Made by a program: the position numbers and the translations under genes
The notes under the pieces: generated by a model
The model's input: the letters and a program-made list of their open reading frames with translations, nothing else
What the model was told of the DNA's origin: nothing
Database searches by the model: none
DNA from: Carnegiea gigantea
Taxonomy: Eukaryota > Streptophyta > Magnoliopsida > Caryophyllales > Cactaceae
Assembly: GCA_029747015.1 (NCBI GenBank)
Contig: JAKOGI010002153.1
Location: forward strand, 1-64,000
DNA length: 64,000 nt
Direction: 5' to 3'
Shown here: positions 23,548-35,139 of the stretch, piece by piece
How the letters are laid out: each line of letters begins with the position of its first letter
Position numbering within the stretch: the stretch's first letter is position 1

Positions 23548-24588
23548 CTTTCAACAAGGGGAGTCCCATGAGTGCTTGTAATTCTAGCTCTACTTCCTTC
23601 TTTTATTTGGAGAAACTTAGCTCCAACAAAGATGAAGAGATCCTTGGAGAAAAAGCTTTCAGCCTAGTTGACCTACCTCCTGTTTTTGATGACTGTGGTG
23701 ATGAAGAGACCTTTGAACTTGAGGCCCAATTGAAGCAAGAAGAGATTGTGCAAGAAATTGAGCAATCCTTCACCCAAGAAGGGTGCCAAGAAGATAATGA
23801 GGTGAATTTGAGCATAACCCCAAGAATTGAAGAGCATGTAGTTAAAGAGCTTGAAGTGATGAAGCCATGTAGGGTTGCTGAAGAGTTTGAACAACTCTTG
23901 ATTCAAGAAGTACGCCCTACCGAGCTCCAAGCACCCGAGTTGGAGGCATGTGGGGTTATTGAAGAAGTTGAGCAACTCTTGGCCCAGGAAGAATTCACCT
24001 TAACCCCCATTCAACCTTCCCAACCCCCCAAGCCACAAAAGGACCGACAAGCCTTAACCCTCATTCATCCTTCCCAAACCCTTGCCCCCAAAGAAGATTT
24101 CTCACTTCCGCCTTTTCTCCTCACCAGGTATGACCCGTTTTATCATCCTCCCCTCACCCTCTTCTATATCTCTCTATAGGTGATGCCCTGTGACCTCCTT
24201 CCCCAAAAGCTCCCATATTGTGAGCGTGACCCCTTTCTTGAGAAGCTTGCTAACCCTTTGAGTTTGAGGACAAACTTAAAACCACCCGGGGAGTATGATG
24301 CATATTCCCATATGCATCATTTTTATTTAAGGTCAACTTCCAAGAAGAAAAGTGTCAAACAAGAGCGTGCATGGTAACTCTCATATTTTCTCTTATTATG
24401 TGAGTTCAAGGACTTTAGACACTATGAAGAAGTCAAGCAAGTGGCGAAAATCTGGATAAGACTCATATCCTTCCGGAAGAATTGGTGCCCGATTCATCCC
24501 GTCGGAAGGTAATTTTTTTTGTGCTCATTTTTGGACTAGCTCAAGTGGACCCACAACTTGAGGCTCCACATGGTTTTGAAGCTTAAGA
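23548..24588 (+). pseudogene. noa-1a ORF 3' part, copy 4
   Basis: Open 23568-24179 (203 codons) through the acidic region with its two EQLL repeats and the proline-rich part. It is then stopped by TAG (CTATAG for CTAGAG), followed by an open piece 24180-24377 crossing the PPT and a further stop (TGGTAA). Only point changes separate it from a readable frame in this part. Confidence 0.7.
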
Positions 24589-25483
24589 TCTCAGCTTTCA
24601 AACAAGCCCAATTATGTTTAATTTGGATGTCATTTGATTGGGCAAACTATCACTCAAAGGTACATTATTCTGATCCAGTCCAGTCTGAGATAGGTGCATT
24701 GTTTGGGCCATAACTTTTACACCGCTTATCCAAATTGAACAAATAAGCCCATTCTGGAAAATAGACTTCCAGGGCTTTCTATCAAGCCCAAGAACGCATG
24801 ATTTGGCCGAGTATTCTGGAAGATATACTCTGTTGACGTTGAGGCAGCTGCAAGGATTAATTCTGGGAAAATGAAGAGTCTTCGGTTACATGTATTTGTG
24901 TGGCTGATATTGTGCACGTTTTGGAGGCTTCTAGATGGAGATATTCAGTTGAGAAATCCTAGAATATTCCTTATAACCTCCCCCACTCCTTTTATGATGA
25001 GTCTTTTTATTTTTCCTAAGTCTTTTCAATTTTCTAGTTTTAATTACTAGGAGTTTTTAAGTCTTTTGGGTGTCTTTGTTTAGCCTATAAATAGGTGGGT
25101 TGTGTAGTTGCATTTCATCATTCAGAGTTGTAAGCTTTCCCAAGTGAAATACAAATACCTTTGAGTGTGATTCTCAAAAGAGTTCCAAATCCCTAGTTCT
25201 ATATCTTGAATTTTGGCAAGTTCAAGTGGTGTTCTAGGTTCTCTTTTCTTTTCCAATTGGAGTGATTCCTCGGTGAAGACGAGAGGATTTGCCCAAGATC
25301 AAGTCCTTGAGTGGCTCCGCGAAGGATTATCTCAAGTGCAAGGTCTTGTTTATCATTTGTTCTGTTTTGCTATTATTTTCATTCCACCTCAAACAACCTT
25401 ACATTTTCTCTTTACTTTGGTTCAATTCTTATTTGGGTTTATTTGAGTTTGATTTGGTTCACTTACCCCCCACATATACATCA
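24296..25483 (+). repeat. LTR-a, copy 4
   Basis: An 1188 bp LTR between PPT and PBS with a perfect terminal inverted repeat. It is closest to the LTR at 4105 (both share GTTGACGTTGAGG). Confidence 0.9.
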
Positions 25484-25843
25484 ATTGGTATCAGAGCCAA
25501 GGTTTTAAAGTGACCCACATCACACCCAAATACACAAAAAAAAAAAAAAAACCGTGAACATCCAGTGTCCACAGGCCAGACATTTCGCACGGTGCCCCCG
25601 TGCCATACCACACGACCGTGCCATATTCATTTTCCAGAAATCTTCAAGTCGAGACGCAGCACGGTGCCCCCGTGCCTACCAGCACGATCGTGCCACCCTA
25701 CTTTTCTGCATTTCCTCAAGTCGAAGCATAGCACGGTTCCCCAGTGCCCCTTGCACGACCGTGCCCTCCCTCCTCTTCTCCAAAACGGCCTTTTTCTAGC
25801 CTAAACACATAACCCACAAAGAACCCTTAAGCATTCATCCATC
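25484..25843 (+). other. noa-1a leader with three clean 36-nt units
   Basis: PBS TGGTATCAGAGCC at 25486-25498. Units at 25587-25622, 25659-25694 and 25731-25765, period 72. Each unit can form two small hairpins (GCACGG/CCGTGC and GCACG/CGTGC) or one larger one from the outer arms. Confidence 0.82.
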
Positions 25844-26230
25844 ATGATTTCTCTTGGGAACTTAAGAAAAGAGATTGCTTTGATTGAAAAGGAGATGGTC
25901 ATCCTTGAAACTCCAAAGTTTCGTGGCCAAAAGAAGATTTCCCTTACTGGATTTCCAAAGTGGATCAAGTTTTCACTCGCTACAATATTGACGAGCAAGA
26001 GAAGTTTAAGGTGGTTATCAAGAAGCTCCGAGGCCATGCACTTGAATGGTGGGAAAAGTACAAGTATAACAGGAAGAAGAAAGGGAAAAGTAAGATCACA
26101 ACATGGGTTAAGTTAAGAGGTAAATTAATGGATACTTTCGCTCCAACCTCTTACTTACACAAACATCCTTTTTTTTACTTTGAGGTAAACGGCTTTAATT
26201 CGTCTTCTAAAGACATCCCTTTCAACAAGT
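25844..26230 (+). pseudogene. noa-1a gag-like N-terminal domain with empty CTTTC site
   Basis: MISLGNLRKE start and gag-like core (ALEWWEKYKYNRKKK); one missing base near codon 28 shifts the frame. At 26216-26229 the sequence reads CCCTTTCAACAAG without an LTR. This is the empty site corresponding to the nested LTR-b of the other units. The array ends here. Confidence 0.75.
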
Positions 26231-26798
26231 GGGGAGGCAAGGGGACAAGCAAAACCCAAGAAAATCAGACCCTTGTACCGGTTTGGGAAGAACCGGGTAA
26301 AGGGGTGTTTCTCTTGTCCTTTTGGCTGGTTAATACCAACATAAGGGGGTGCTTTGGATGGGATTTGAACCCATGACCTGATAAATATTGGTGTCCCCTT
26401 TCATGCTGCAAAATTTGACAAAAGTTGGAGTTGAGGAAGTCAACCAATTAGGGCCTTATTTCGGACTGTGCTGGATTGCGCCTTGCAGTGCGCGGTCTCA
26501 GGTTTTGGCTTGGTTGACTGACCAAATGGACTCCAAATGCCTTGAAAAAGGTCTTGTTGGAAAGCTAAGATCTTAAGCTTCAAGGGGGTGGTGCGTGCAG
26601 GAAATTTCCCCTTCTACATTTTGCTCCAACAGAGAAACAAAACCGGGGCAGAAACGGTATGAACTGGGCAGTTCACTTTCTTCTTTGTGCATACATTTTC
26701 TGACTATGGCATGAACTCATTTGGCCTTCTTGGACTCCGTAGTGGGGGATGGATCATTGGCAATGGCTTTTGAAGGTTTGGTGGGATGGTCTCCATCA
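26231..26798 (-). repeat. Family E LTR fragment
   Basis: About 568 bp on the minus strand. It begins (at 26798) TGATGGAGACCATCCC, the LTR start with the usual hairpin. Part of it (about 26290-26420) resembles the D LTR, including the segment shared with 46120. The remainder, with AAGATCTTAAGCTTCAAGG and GGACTCCAAATG motifs, is not found elsewhere in the window. Both ends are abrupt. Confidence 0.65.
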
Positions 26799-29700
26799 GG
26801 TGATGCATGATGGTCGAAAGAATACCTACACTTTCACCAAAGACAACAAGAAAATCACCCTCACTCCCCTCAAGCCTAGCCCACAAAAGAACCCTCAAGA
26901 CAATCCCAAGTTGGATGTCTTTCTCACTACTTTACTCCACTCTCAACTCCATGAGTTTGAAGACTTTAAAGAGTGGATCCTCTTAGGCCAAGAACCGGCC
27001 AAGGTAAAGGAATCTCCCCATCCTTTACTTACCTCCCTCCTACAAGCCTTTGCCCATGTCTTTCCACAAGAAATACCTCATGGCCTTCCCCCCAAAAGAT
27101 CCATCCAACATAAACTCGACCTCTTCCCGGGTGCCACTCTCCCAAATAGACCGGCCTACCGTATGAACCCTCAAGAGACACAAGAGGTTCAAAGACAAGA
27201 GGATGAGCTCCTAGCCAAGGGCTTGATCCGTGAGAGCTTGAGTCCATGTGCCGTCCCGGCTTTACTTGTGCCCAAGAAAGATGGGAGCATGAGAACGTGC
27301 GTTGATAGTAGAGCTATCAACAAGATCACCACCAAATACCGGTACCCTATCCCAAGGTTGGAGGATTTGCTAGATGAGCTTCATGGGGCCACTATATTCT
27401 CAAAGATTGACCTAAGAAGTGGCTATTATCAAATACGGATTTTTGAAGGGGATGAATGGAAGACGGCTTTTAAAACCAAGGGTGGCCTATATGAGTGGCT
27501 TGTCATGCCCTTTGGTTTGACTAATGCACCAAGCACATTCATGAGGCTAATGAACCAAGTTCTCAAGCCATTCATTGGGAGGTAAGTCGTTGTGTATTTT
27601 GACGACATTTTGGTGTATAGCCATGGAGAAGAAGAGCACTCCAAGCATTTGCATGATGTTTTAAGTGTCTTGGCACAAGAGCAACTTTATGGCAACCTAG
27701 AGAAGTGCCACTTCTTCACTCCTCAAGTGAAGTTCTTGGGGTATGTGGTGTCGGCCGAAGGCATTCAAGTGGATGAAGAGAAGATCAAGGCCATCCGTGA
27801 GTGGCCTACCCCCATGTCAATCCAACAAGTCCAGAGTTTCCATGGTTTGGCTTCCTTTTATAGGAGGTTTGTGAGCAATTTTAGCTCAATCATGGCACCC
27901 ATGACCGAGATCCTTAAGGCCAAGCACTTCGAGTGGAATGAGAAGGCCCAACATGCCTTTGAAGGAATCAAGGAGAGGCTCACTAGTGCACCCATCCTTG
28001 CACTAGCTAGCTTTTCCCAAGTTTTTGAGGTAGAATGTGATGCGTCCGGTGTTGGCATTGGGGCCGTGTTGTCACAAGAGAAGAGGCCCATTGCTTATTT
28101 TAGTGAGAAGCTCAATGACGCCAAAAGAAAGTATTCTACATATGACAAGGAGTTCTATGCCTTAGTGAGGGCATTGGAACATTGGCGGCATTACTTGGTT
28201 GGAGGCGAGTTCATCCTCCATACGGATCATCAATCCTTGAAGTTCATCCAAGGACAACATAAGCTCAATCCACGACATGCCAAATGGGTAGAGTTCTTAC
28301 AATCCTTTCACTTTGTGATCCACCACAAATCCGGCCAAATGAACAAAGGGGCCGATGCATTGTCAAGGAGATATCTCTTGCTCTCTGCTCTTGAATCCAA
28401 GGTACTTGCGTTTGAGTGCATCAAGGCTATGTATACCCAAGATGAAGATTTCAAGACCATTCTTGAAAAGTGTTCTAGCCATGCCCACGGTCCTTTCCAC
28501 CTAGAGGACGGATTCCTCTTCAAGGAAAACCGACTTTGCATTCCTAAATGTGGGTTTAGAGAGCTTTTGATTCAAGAACTCCATGGGGGAGCTCTAGCCG
28601 GTCATTTTGGAGTTGAGAAGACATGCTCTATGCTCAAGGAGCATTACTTTTGGCCCAAAATGTCAAGAGATGTGAAGCACTTCATCAAAAGATGCTCTAC
28701 TTGCCAACTTGCTAAGGATCACATACGGCCTCAAGGTCTTTACACCCCCTTGCCGGTTCCTCAAGGGCCTTGGGAAGATGTTAGCTTGGATTTCATCACG
28801 GGGTTACCAAGGACTCAAAGGCACAAAGACTCTATCATGGTAGTGGTTGATAGATTCTCCAAGATGGCCCACTTCGTAGCATGTCACACCACCTTTGATG
28901 CTTCACAAGTGGCCAATCTTTACTTCAAAGAGATTGTGCGGTTGCATGGAATACCAAGGAGTATGGTGTCTGATCGTGACACTAAGTTCTTGAGTCATTT
29001 TTGGCTCACATTATGGAGGAAGCTTGGTACTCACCTCAAATTCAGCACCTCATGCCATCCCCAAACGGACGGCCAAACCGAGGTAACAAACCGCATTTTG
29101 GGCACATTACTTCGGGTCTTGGTGAAGAAGAACATTAAAAGTTGGGATGACCTACTTTGCCATGCAGAGTTTGCATTCAACCGAGCCCCAAGCAAGGCCA
29201 CGAGCCTCTCACCCTTCCAAGTTGTGTATGGCAACAACCCACGGACTCCCATTGATCTTGTTCCTATTCCTAACCCCAATAAATTTAGTTGGGAAGCCGA
29301 GAAGAGAGCAAAGGAGGTCCAAGAGCTTCATGCTAAGGTGAGAGAAAGGATTGAAAAGTTCAATGAGCAAGCTAAGTCCTATGCCAACATGAAGAGGAGA
29401 GAAGCTCATTTTCAGCCCGAGGACCTAGTGTGGGTCCATTTGAGGAAAGAAAGGTTCCCAAGCAAGCGGAAATCCAAGTTATTACCAAGATCGGATGGGC
29501 CATTTGAAGTCCTTGAGAAAATTGGTCCAAATGCATACAAGATAGACCTCCCCGGAGACTATGGGGTGTCCGCCCCTTTCAATGTGGCTGATTTAAGCCC
29601 ATACTATGATGAAGAAGAAGAGTTGCCGAGTTTGAGGTCAAACTCCATTCAAGCTAGGGGGAATGATGGGGACCATCATGATCAAACTCCAAATGCACAA

Positions 29701-29883
29701 CCAGCAACTCCACACACCCCCTCTAGCCCCAAGGAAGTCAAGAACATCCATGCCTTGGTCAAGGAAGTCATAGAGCATTCGGACGGAACATGGGCAGATT
29801 CAACCGAAAATTGGCCCGGTTTTGTGCATCTTTTGGGACTTGAAGGTGAGGGGATGAACGACTGCCTTGCCCCCTCTCTTTAA
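26799..29883 (+). pseudogene. D-i pol: RT, RNase H, integrase with one stop
   Basis: A single frame, interrupted only by TAA at 27583-27585, where D-ii reads TAT just before VVVYFDD of the RT active site. Downstream, numbering from 27592: RNase H residues D150 (ECDASG), E187 (YDKEFYA), D212 and D254; integrase zinc-binding H/C residues about 331-371; catalytic D400, D461 and E497 with the D-35-E spacing; then a GPF-type module and an LTR-overlapping tail ending APSL at 29883. All catalytic residues look intact, so this copy is one nonsense change from a readable pol, but gag is absent. Confidence 0.88.
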
Positions 29884-30100
29884 GTTTAAGATGTTAGGAA
29901 TCCAATAAAACAAGTTGCAAAGGATTCGGAGGTCGTTTGGTTAGTCAATCAACAAGATCTTTCCAAGTGCGCAGGCTGGGCACCAAAACAGCAGCATCCG
30001 AATTAAGGAGGAATTTGGACCACCAACTTAAGTCCACTCGTTCTGAAATTTTGCAGCATGAAAGGGGACTTAAATATTTATCAAGTCAAGGTTTCAAATC
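29664..30100 (+). repeat. Partial 3' LTR of D-i
   Basis: First 437 bp of a D LTR (starts TGATGGGGACCATCA, a TGATGG-GGA-CCATCA hairpin), preceded by the PPT GGGGGAA. It is cut by the B element at 30101. Confidence 0.85.
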
Positions 30101-31221
30101 TGATGGAGGTCCATCCCCTAGCATGACCCATGGCCCACAAGGAAGCCCAAAGAGTCCAAGTTCCACGTCCAAAGTGCAAGAAATCGGCCTAGGAACACAA
30201 GAGAACTTTTTTGTCAAAACTGGAATTTCAGGCGTGCACAAACCCGGTTTTGTGCACCTGATTTCCTAACCTTCCCAAGGCTGAAACGGGGTTGCAGGAA
30301 GCCTAAGTTTAAGTTCAAGATGTGCTCTTTCCATCAAGACCTCTTGTAAGTCATTTGGAGTTCATTTGATACCTCAAAACCTCAAGCAAAGTCAAGTGCT
30401 GCTTCCTGGCGCTGAACTGGACATGGCTGAAACAAGGAGTTGTTTGGTGGCCCATTTCTCCTCCATTTGATCTGAAACTTTTATGGTTTGAAAGTACTTT
30501 AAAAATATTATCAAATGGCCATAAAAAACCTCAGCCAAATTACGCACATGAGGAGCTATTAACCACCAAAACAACGCACAAAACACCCTTTTAACCGGAT
30601 AATGGGCAGCCGGGTACAAGGAGAGAAGAGTGAGGTGATTGTTGCTCTAATCTATGCTTAGCCACTTGCAAGAGCCATCATGAAGAGTACTTAGCAGCAA
30701 AGAAGCTTCCATTAGCCCCAAAGTCGACACATCATCCTCAAGATTAGCAATGAAGAGGTGTCAAGTGGAGGATGCATCTATCCTTTTATGCTTTGATTTA
30801 ATCTTTGTATTTTTGCCTAGTTTAGCTTGTAGTGCACCCTAAGGCCTATGTTTTTACTTGAAAGCTTTGTATTAAACCCCCCCAAGGCCCTTTGGCCGGC
30901 CACTCAAGCATTGGTATGAAATGAAGTTGAGCTTTGCTCCTTTGAACTCTCAAACTCTCTTCTAGCTTATCTCTTCCTTTGGCCGGGGTGAGTGGTGATC
31001 TAGCAAGAGTCTTAACTCCTTCTTGGTGGTGTTTCTGTATCCAAGGGGTGGTTAAGGGCCCTAACATCTTTCCTTGGTGGTGTTTCTGTATCCAAGGTTG
31101 GTATTAGTTCCGGTTGCTTATCCAAGTCTAAGGTGAGTTTGTGGTTTCAAAGTTGCCTTGAACTTCTAGCACTTTTCTCACAATTTTCCCATCCTCTTGG
31201 CTTTCCCTTGAGGATACATCA
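30101..31221 (+). repeat. 5' LTR of B
   Basis: A 1121 bp LTR starting TGATGGAGGTCCATCC (GATGGA-GG-TCCATC hairpin) and ending ACATCA. It is inserted into the D-i 3' LTR after TTTCAAATC. Confidence 0.9.
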
Positions 31222-31611
31222 TATTTGGTATCAGAGCTAAGGTTTCCCTAGGCCTAAGCTTGCTGCCCAACGCCCTTCCACACACCCCAAACACATTCCC
31301 CCTCAAAAACACCAAACCGTGCTCCACGGTTTTTCACCCTCCAGAAAATCGGCACGGTCAGCCCGTGCCAAAGAGCCTGACCGTGCCACCCTCACATTCC
31401 AGCCACACTTCCTTTTTCATCCGCACCCAGTACTTCAGCACGGTCACCCCGTGCCATGTCGCACGACCGTGCCACCCCTGTTCCAGCAACATCTCAACTT
31501 CACTCCCATCCAGAACCAGAGCACGGCCGCCCCGTGCCTCACAGCACGCCCGTGCCACATTCAGGCTGTGAAGTTCCTGCTTGTTTCAACACAAGCACTA
31601 CTAGCATTACC
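31222..31611 (+). other. B leader: PBS and three 36-nt units
   Basis: PBS TGGTATCAGAGC at 31226-31237. Units 31352-31387, 31438-31473 and 31521-31556 are each exactly 36 nt, but spaced 86 and 83 nt apart. The first has perfect 11-bp outer arms (GGCACGGTCAG / CTGACCGTGCC). The surrounding leader has little in common with noa leaders. Confidence 0.82.
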
Positions 31612-33352
31612 ATGGAGGAAAAGTTTGAGGCTCTCATGAGGAATTATGAGGCCTTGAAGCTACAGAATGAAGAGATCAAAGGTCAGAAGGAGTATTTGAG
31701 GCGACAATTTGGAGACTCCATGAAGCAAAAACGAAAGGAGATTAGAAGTTCCCGATCTTCTAACTCCTCCGACTCCGAGCCGGAAGCAAGAGAAGCCCCA
31801 CACTTGAGCTCGTCAAGTGAAGAGGAGGCTTATAGAAGATCAAGAAGAGGAAGGCGGACAACCTCTCACCAAGGAGACATTGGAGTGGAGATTCCAGAAT
31901 TTGAAGGGAAGCTAGACCCCGATGAGTTCTTGGAATGGATGCAAACCGTTGAGAGAATCTTTGACTACAAAGAGATTTTCGAGGGAAATAAGGTAAAACT
32001 TGTGGCCCTTAAACTTCGTAAATATGCTTCTCTTTGGTGGTCCAACCTTTGTGCTAAGAGAGTTAGGCAAGGGAAGGGAAAGATTCGAACATGGGAAAAG
32101 AAGAAAACCAAACTCAAAGCCCGTTTCTTACCCCCATCTTACCTACAAGACAATTATTCCCAACTTCACAATCTCACCCAGGGGAACTTGAGTGTTGAGG
32201 AGTACACTAGGGAATTTGAGAAGTTGTTAATCAGGTGTGACTTGAGAGAGCCCGAAGAGCAAACCATAGTGAGATATTTGGGTGGGTTAGATCCTAGGTA
32301 TGCCCATGTGGTGGAATTGCAACAATACACCACTTTTGATGAGGGGTGTGTCTTAGCCCACAAAGTTGAGCAACAAAGGAAATCCAAGCTCTACAAAAGA
32401 GAACCTCCCAACCCCTTTCCCAAGAGCCAACCTTTCAACAAGGGGAGCTCTTATCCACCTCCCAAACCCACGGTTACTACACCCTCCCCTCCACAAAAGA
32501 ACCAAGTCCCACAAAAGACTCCACCTTCCCAAAACCGTCCCAACCCTAAGCCAAATGACCAAAGGAGATGTTTCAAGTGTCAAGGTCTTGGGCACATTGC
32601 TTCGGAATGTCCAAATAGGAGAGTTATCACCTTGGCCGAGTGGGATGAGAGAAGAGAAGAAGAGGGAGAAGAGGAGGAAGAAAGAGAAGGTGTGTATTAC
32701 ATGGAGGAACGAGAAGAAGTGATTGAGGAAGCGGATGAAGGAGAGTTACTTGTATTGAGGAGAGCTTTGAGTACCAAAAGGGGAGAGCATGAAGAACAAA
32801 GGGAGAACATTTTCCATACACGTTGCACCATTCAAAGCAAAGTGTGTTCCCTCATCATTGATGGTGGGAGTTGTGCAAATGTGGCTTCTGTGACTATGGT
32901 GGAGAAGCTTGGCCTTCAAGCTTCGGCTCATCCTCACCCCTACAACATCCAATGGCTAAATCAAGGTAAGGGGTTGCCAGTTAATTCAAGATGCCTGATT
33001 TCATTTTCAATTGGGAAGCACTATCATGATGAATTATGGTGTGATATCATCCCCATGGATGCATGTCACCTTTTGTTGGGGAGACCTTGGTTGTTTGATC
33101 GGAAGGTCATACATGATGGCTATCTAAACACCTACACCTTCCACAAAGATGGGAAAAAGATCACCCTTGCCCCATTAAGCCCTTCCCAACTGCACAAAAG
33201 TAAGCCCCAACCAAGCCATGACCATTCGGACATGCTTCTAGCCGTAAGTGAGCCTCTCCTTAAGGCTTCTCACCATGAATTCAAGGCCTTCAAGGAGTGG
33301 ATCCTAGCCACCCTTGAAGAATCCGAAACCTCCACTCCGTCACACCCCCTAG
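31612..33352 (+). CDS. B gag and protease (5' part of split polyprotein)
   Basis: Start chosen at ATG 31612 (good context, follows the leader). Order: N-terminal coiled-coil-like segment (EKFEALMRNYEALKLQNEE); Retrotrans_gag-like domain from about residue 95 (IPEFEGKLDP, YASLWWSNL); CCHC zinc knuckle CFKCQGLGHIASEC near residue 320; acidic linker; aspartic protease with [11 protein letters not shown] in place of the usual D-S/T-G; then PMDACHLLLGRPW. The frame stays open up to the insertion at 33352 (TSD CCTAG), beyond which it reads into the D LTR. It would yield the capsid/nucleocapsid-like precursor and protease. Confidence 0.88.
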
Positions 33353-34472
33353 TGATGGGGACCATCATGATCAAACTCCAAATGCACAACCAGCAACTCC
33401 ACACACCCCCTCAAGCGCCAAGGGAGTCAAGAACATCCATGCCTTGGTCAAGGAAGTCATAGAGCATTCGGACAGAACATGGGCAGATTCAACCGAAAAT
33501 TGGCCCGGTTTTGTGCATCTTTTGGGACTTGAAGGTGAGGGGATGAATGACTGCCTTGCCCCCTATCTTTAAGTTTAAGATGTTAGGAATCCAATAAAAC
33601 AAGTTGCAAAGGATTTGGAGGTCGTTTGGTTAGTCAATCAGCAAGATCTTTCCAAGTGCGCAGGCTGGGCGCCAAAACAGCAGCATCCGAATTAAGGGGG
33701 AAATTGGACCACCAACTTAAGTCCACTCCTTCTGAAATTTTGCATCATGAAATGGGACATAAATATTTATCAAGTCAAGGGTTCAAATCCCATCCAAAGC
33801 ACCCCCTTGTGTTGGTTTTATCCAGCCAAAAGGACAAGCAAAACACCCCTTTAACCGGTTTCTTCCTAGCCGGTACAAGTGGGCTGAATTCTTGGGTTTT
33901 GCTTCATCCACTTGCTGCGTTGATTGTTTTTGCTGCATTTTAGGACCTTTGTAAGCTTGACACATCATTTAGGAGGCATCATGGCCCCTAGTGAAGTAGA
34001 TTAAGCTAGTGGTGAGGTGTTAAGCTAGATGAGTGATGGATGTAATGTGTTTCCCTCTCCCAAATGTACTTGGTTTTGATTTTGCTACTTGGGAAGGGTG
34101 GGAAACTCGGCCATTCTTGCATAAAACCAGAATGAGCCTTCATTTGTAACTCAACTTTGAATGAATGAATTTGTGAGTTCTCAAACTCTCTCTACAAAAA
34201 CTCCTAGTGTTATATCTTGAGCTTGGCAACTCAAGTGGGTCTCTAGGTCTCTTTCTCTCAACTAGAAGGTGATTAAATTCTGTAACTAGTTGATACAAAG
34301 AGATTGCCCAAGTGTTCCCCAAGGGTAGCTCCTCGGATTATCCCTTGCAAGGTCACTTGACTATCCAAACTCTTGATTTCTCCTCTCCCTTGCTATTTTT
34401 CCTTCTTCTTGTTTTAGATTCCACTTTGAGGCAAGTTGTGAGTTGGTTTCTTCTTCTTACAACCCTCCATCA
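33353..34472 (+). repeat. 5' LTR of D-ii
   Basis: 1120 bp, TGATGG...CATCA, start hairpin TGATGG-GGA-CCATCA. Confidence 0.92.
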
Positions 34473-34759
34473 AATTGGTATCAGAGCTTAGGCTATCTTT
34501 CTTGGCCAAGCTTCCTTGCCCAAACACATCCCAAGCACCAAACTCACAAAGCCAACCCAAACACAACCTCCACAAAAACTCAGCCGTGCCCAACCAGAAA
34601 GTTGGCACGGGCACACCGTGCCCCCTGAGCACGACCGTGCCACAATTCCAGCCCAGCACTTCTTTGCCAGCAGCTCAGCACGGTCAGGCCGTGCCTACTA
34701 TCACGACCGTGCCCACCTCTCCCTGTCCCAAAACACTCTTTCTCCATTCCAAAGCCAAA
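34473..34759 (+). other. D leader: PBS and two hairpin units
   Basis: PBS TGGTATCAGAGC at 34476-34487. Units at 34605-34641 (37 nt) and 34678-34713 (36 nt). Confidence 0.8.
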
Positions 34760-35139
34760 ATGTCGTCTAGCCTCACACCCGAGCAAGTGGCCGAGCAAGC
34801 CCTGAGGGAGAAAGCCGAGGTAGAAGCTCAACTAAAGTATCTCCAAAAGCAACTAGGGCAACTTATGGAAGAGAAGAGGAGAGGTTTATGGAGTTCAAAG
34901 AGGTCAAGCAAGCACCAAGACTCGTATGACTCCGAGGGAAGCAACCCCATTAGTGACTCAAGTGAAGGGGAACTTGCACCAAGGTCCCAACGACATCAAA
35001 GGTCAAGAGGACGAAGCTTTGGAGACTTTAAAGTCGACATTCCGGAGTTCGAAGGACAGCTAGACCCGGACATCTTCCTTGATTGGCTTCAAACGGTGGA
35101 AAGAGTATTTGAATATAAGGACATTCCGGAAGGCAAAAA
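34760..35139 (+). pseudogene. D-ii gag, N-terminal part
   Basis: ATG 34760. Reads MSSSLTPEQV, a helical segment, a Ser-rich stretch, then the gag domain (IPEFEGQLDPD, VERVFEYKDIPEG). It is interrupted after EGK by the minus-strand noa-2 element (TSD AAAAA) and resumes at 38973. Confidence 0.82.

Larger units (their letters stand above)
1..26230 (+). repeat. Tandem array of non-autonomous noa-1 retroelement units
   Basis: Internal segments and LTRs alternate head to tail on the plus strand, with LTRs shared between neighbours. LTR-a starts at 259, 4105 and 7966 give periods of 3846 and 3861. From 7966 to 19784 the spacing falls to about 3.8 kb once the minus-strand A element (13710-19170) and the extra full b internal plus LTR (11034-13587) are subtracted. 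Each unit holds a 3' internal part, LTR-a, a 5' internal part and a nested LTR-b. Shared LTRs are what unequal crossing-over between LTRs is known to produce. The right end at about 26230 is abrupt. Confidence 0.85.
26799..30100 (+). mobile_element. Truncated family D element (D-i)
   Basis: Starts inside the protease-RT linker (reads [12 protein letters not shown]) directly against the E LTR fragment. It continues through RT, RNase H and integrase, and ends in a 3' LTR cut at 30100 by the B element. No gag, no 5' LTR. Confidence 0.85.

Noticed and set aside
25587..25765. CRISPR-like array: three 36-nt repeats with 36-nt spacers
   Set aside because: The spacers are themselves conserved between copies, and the units sit in retrotransposon leaders of a plant genome with no cas genes. 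It is a tandem leader repeat.
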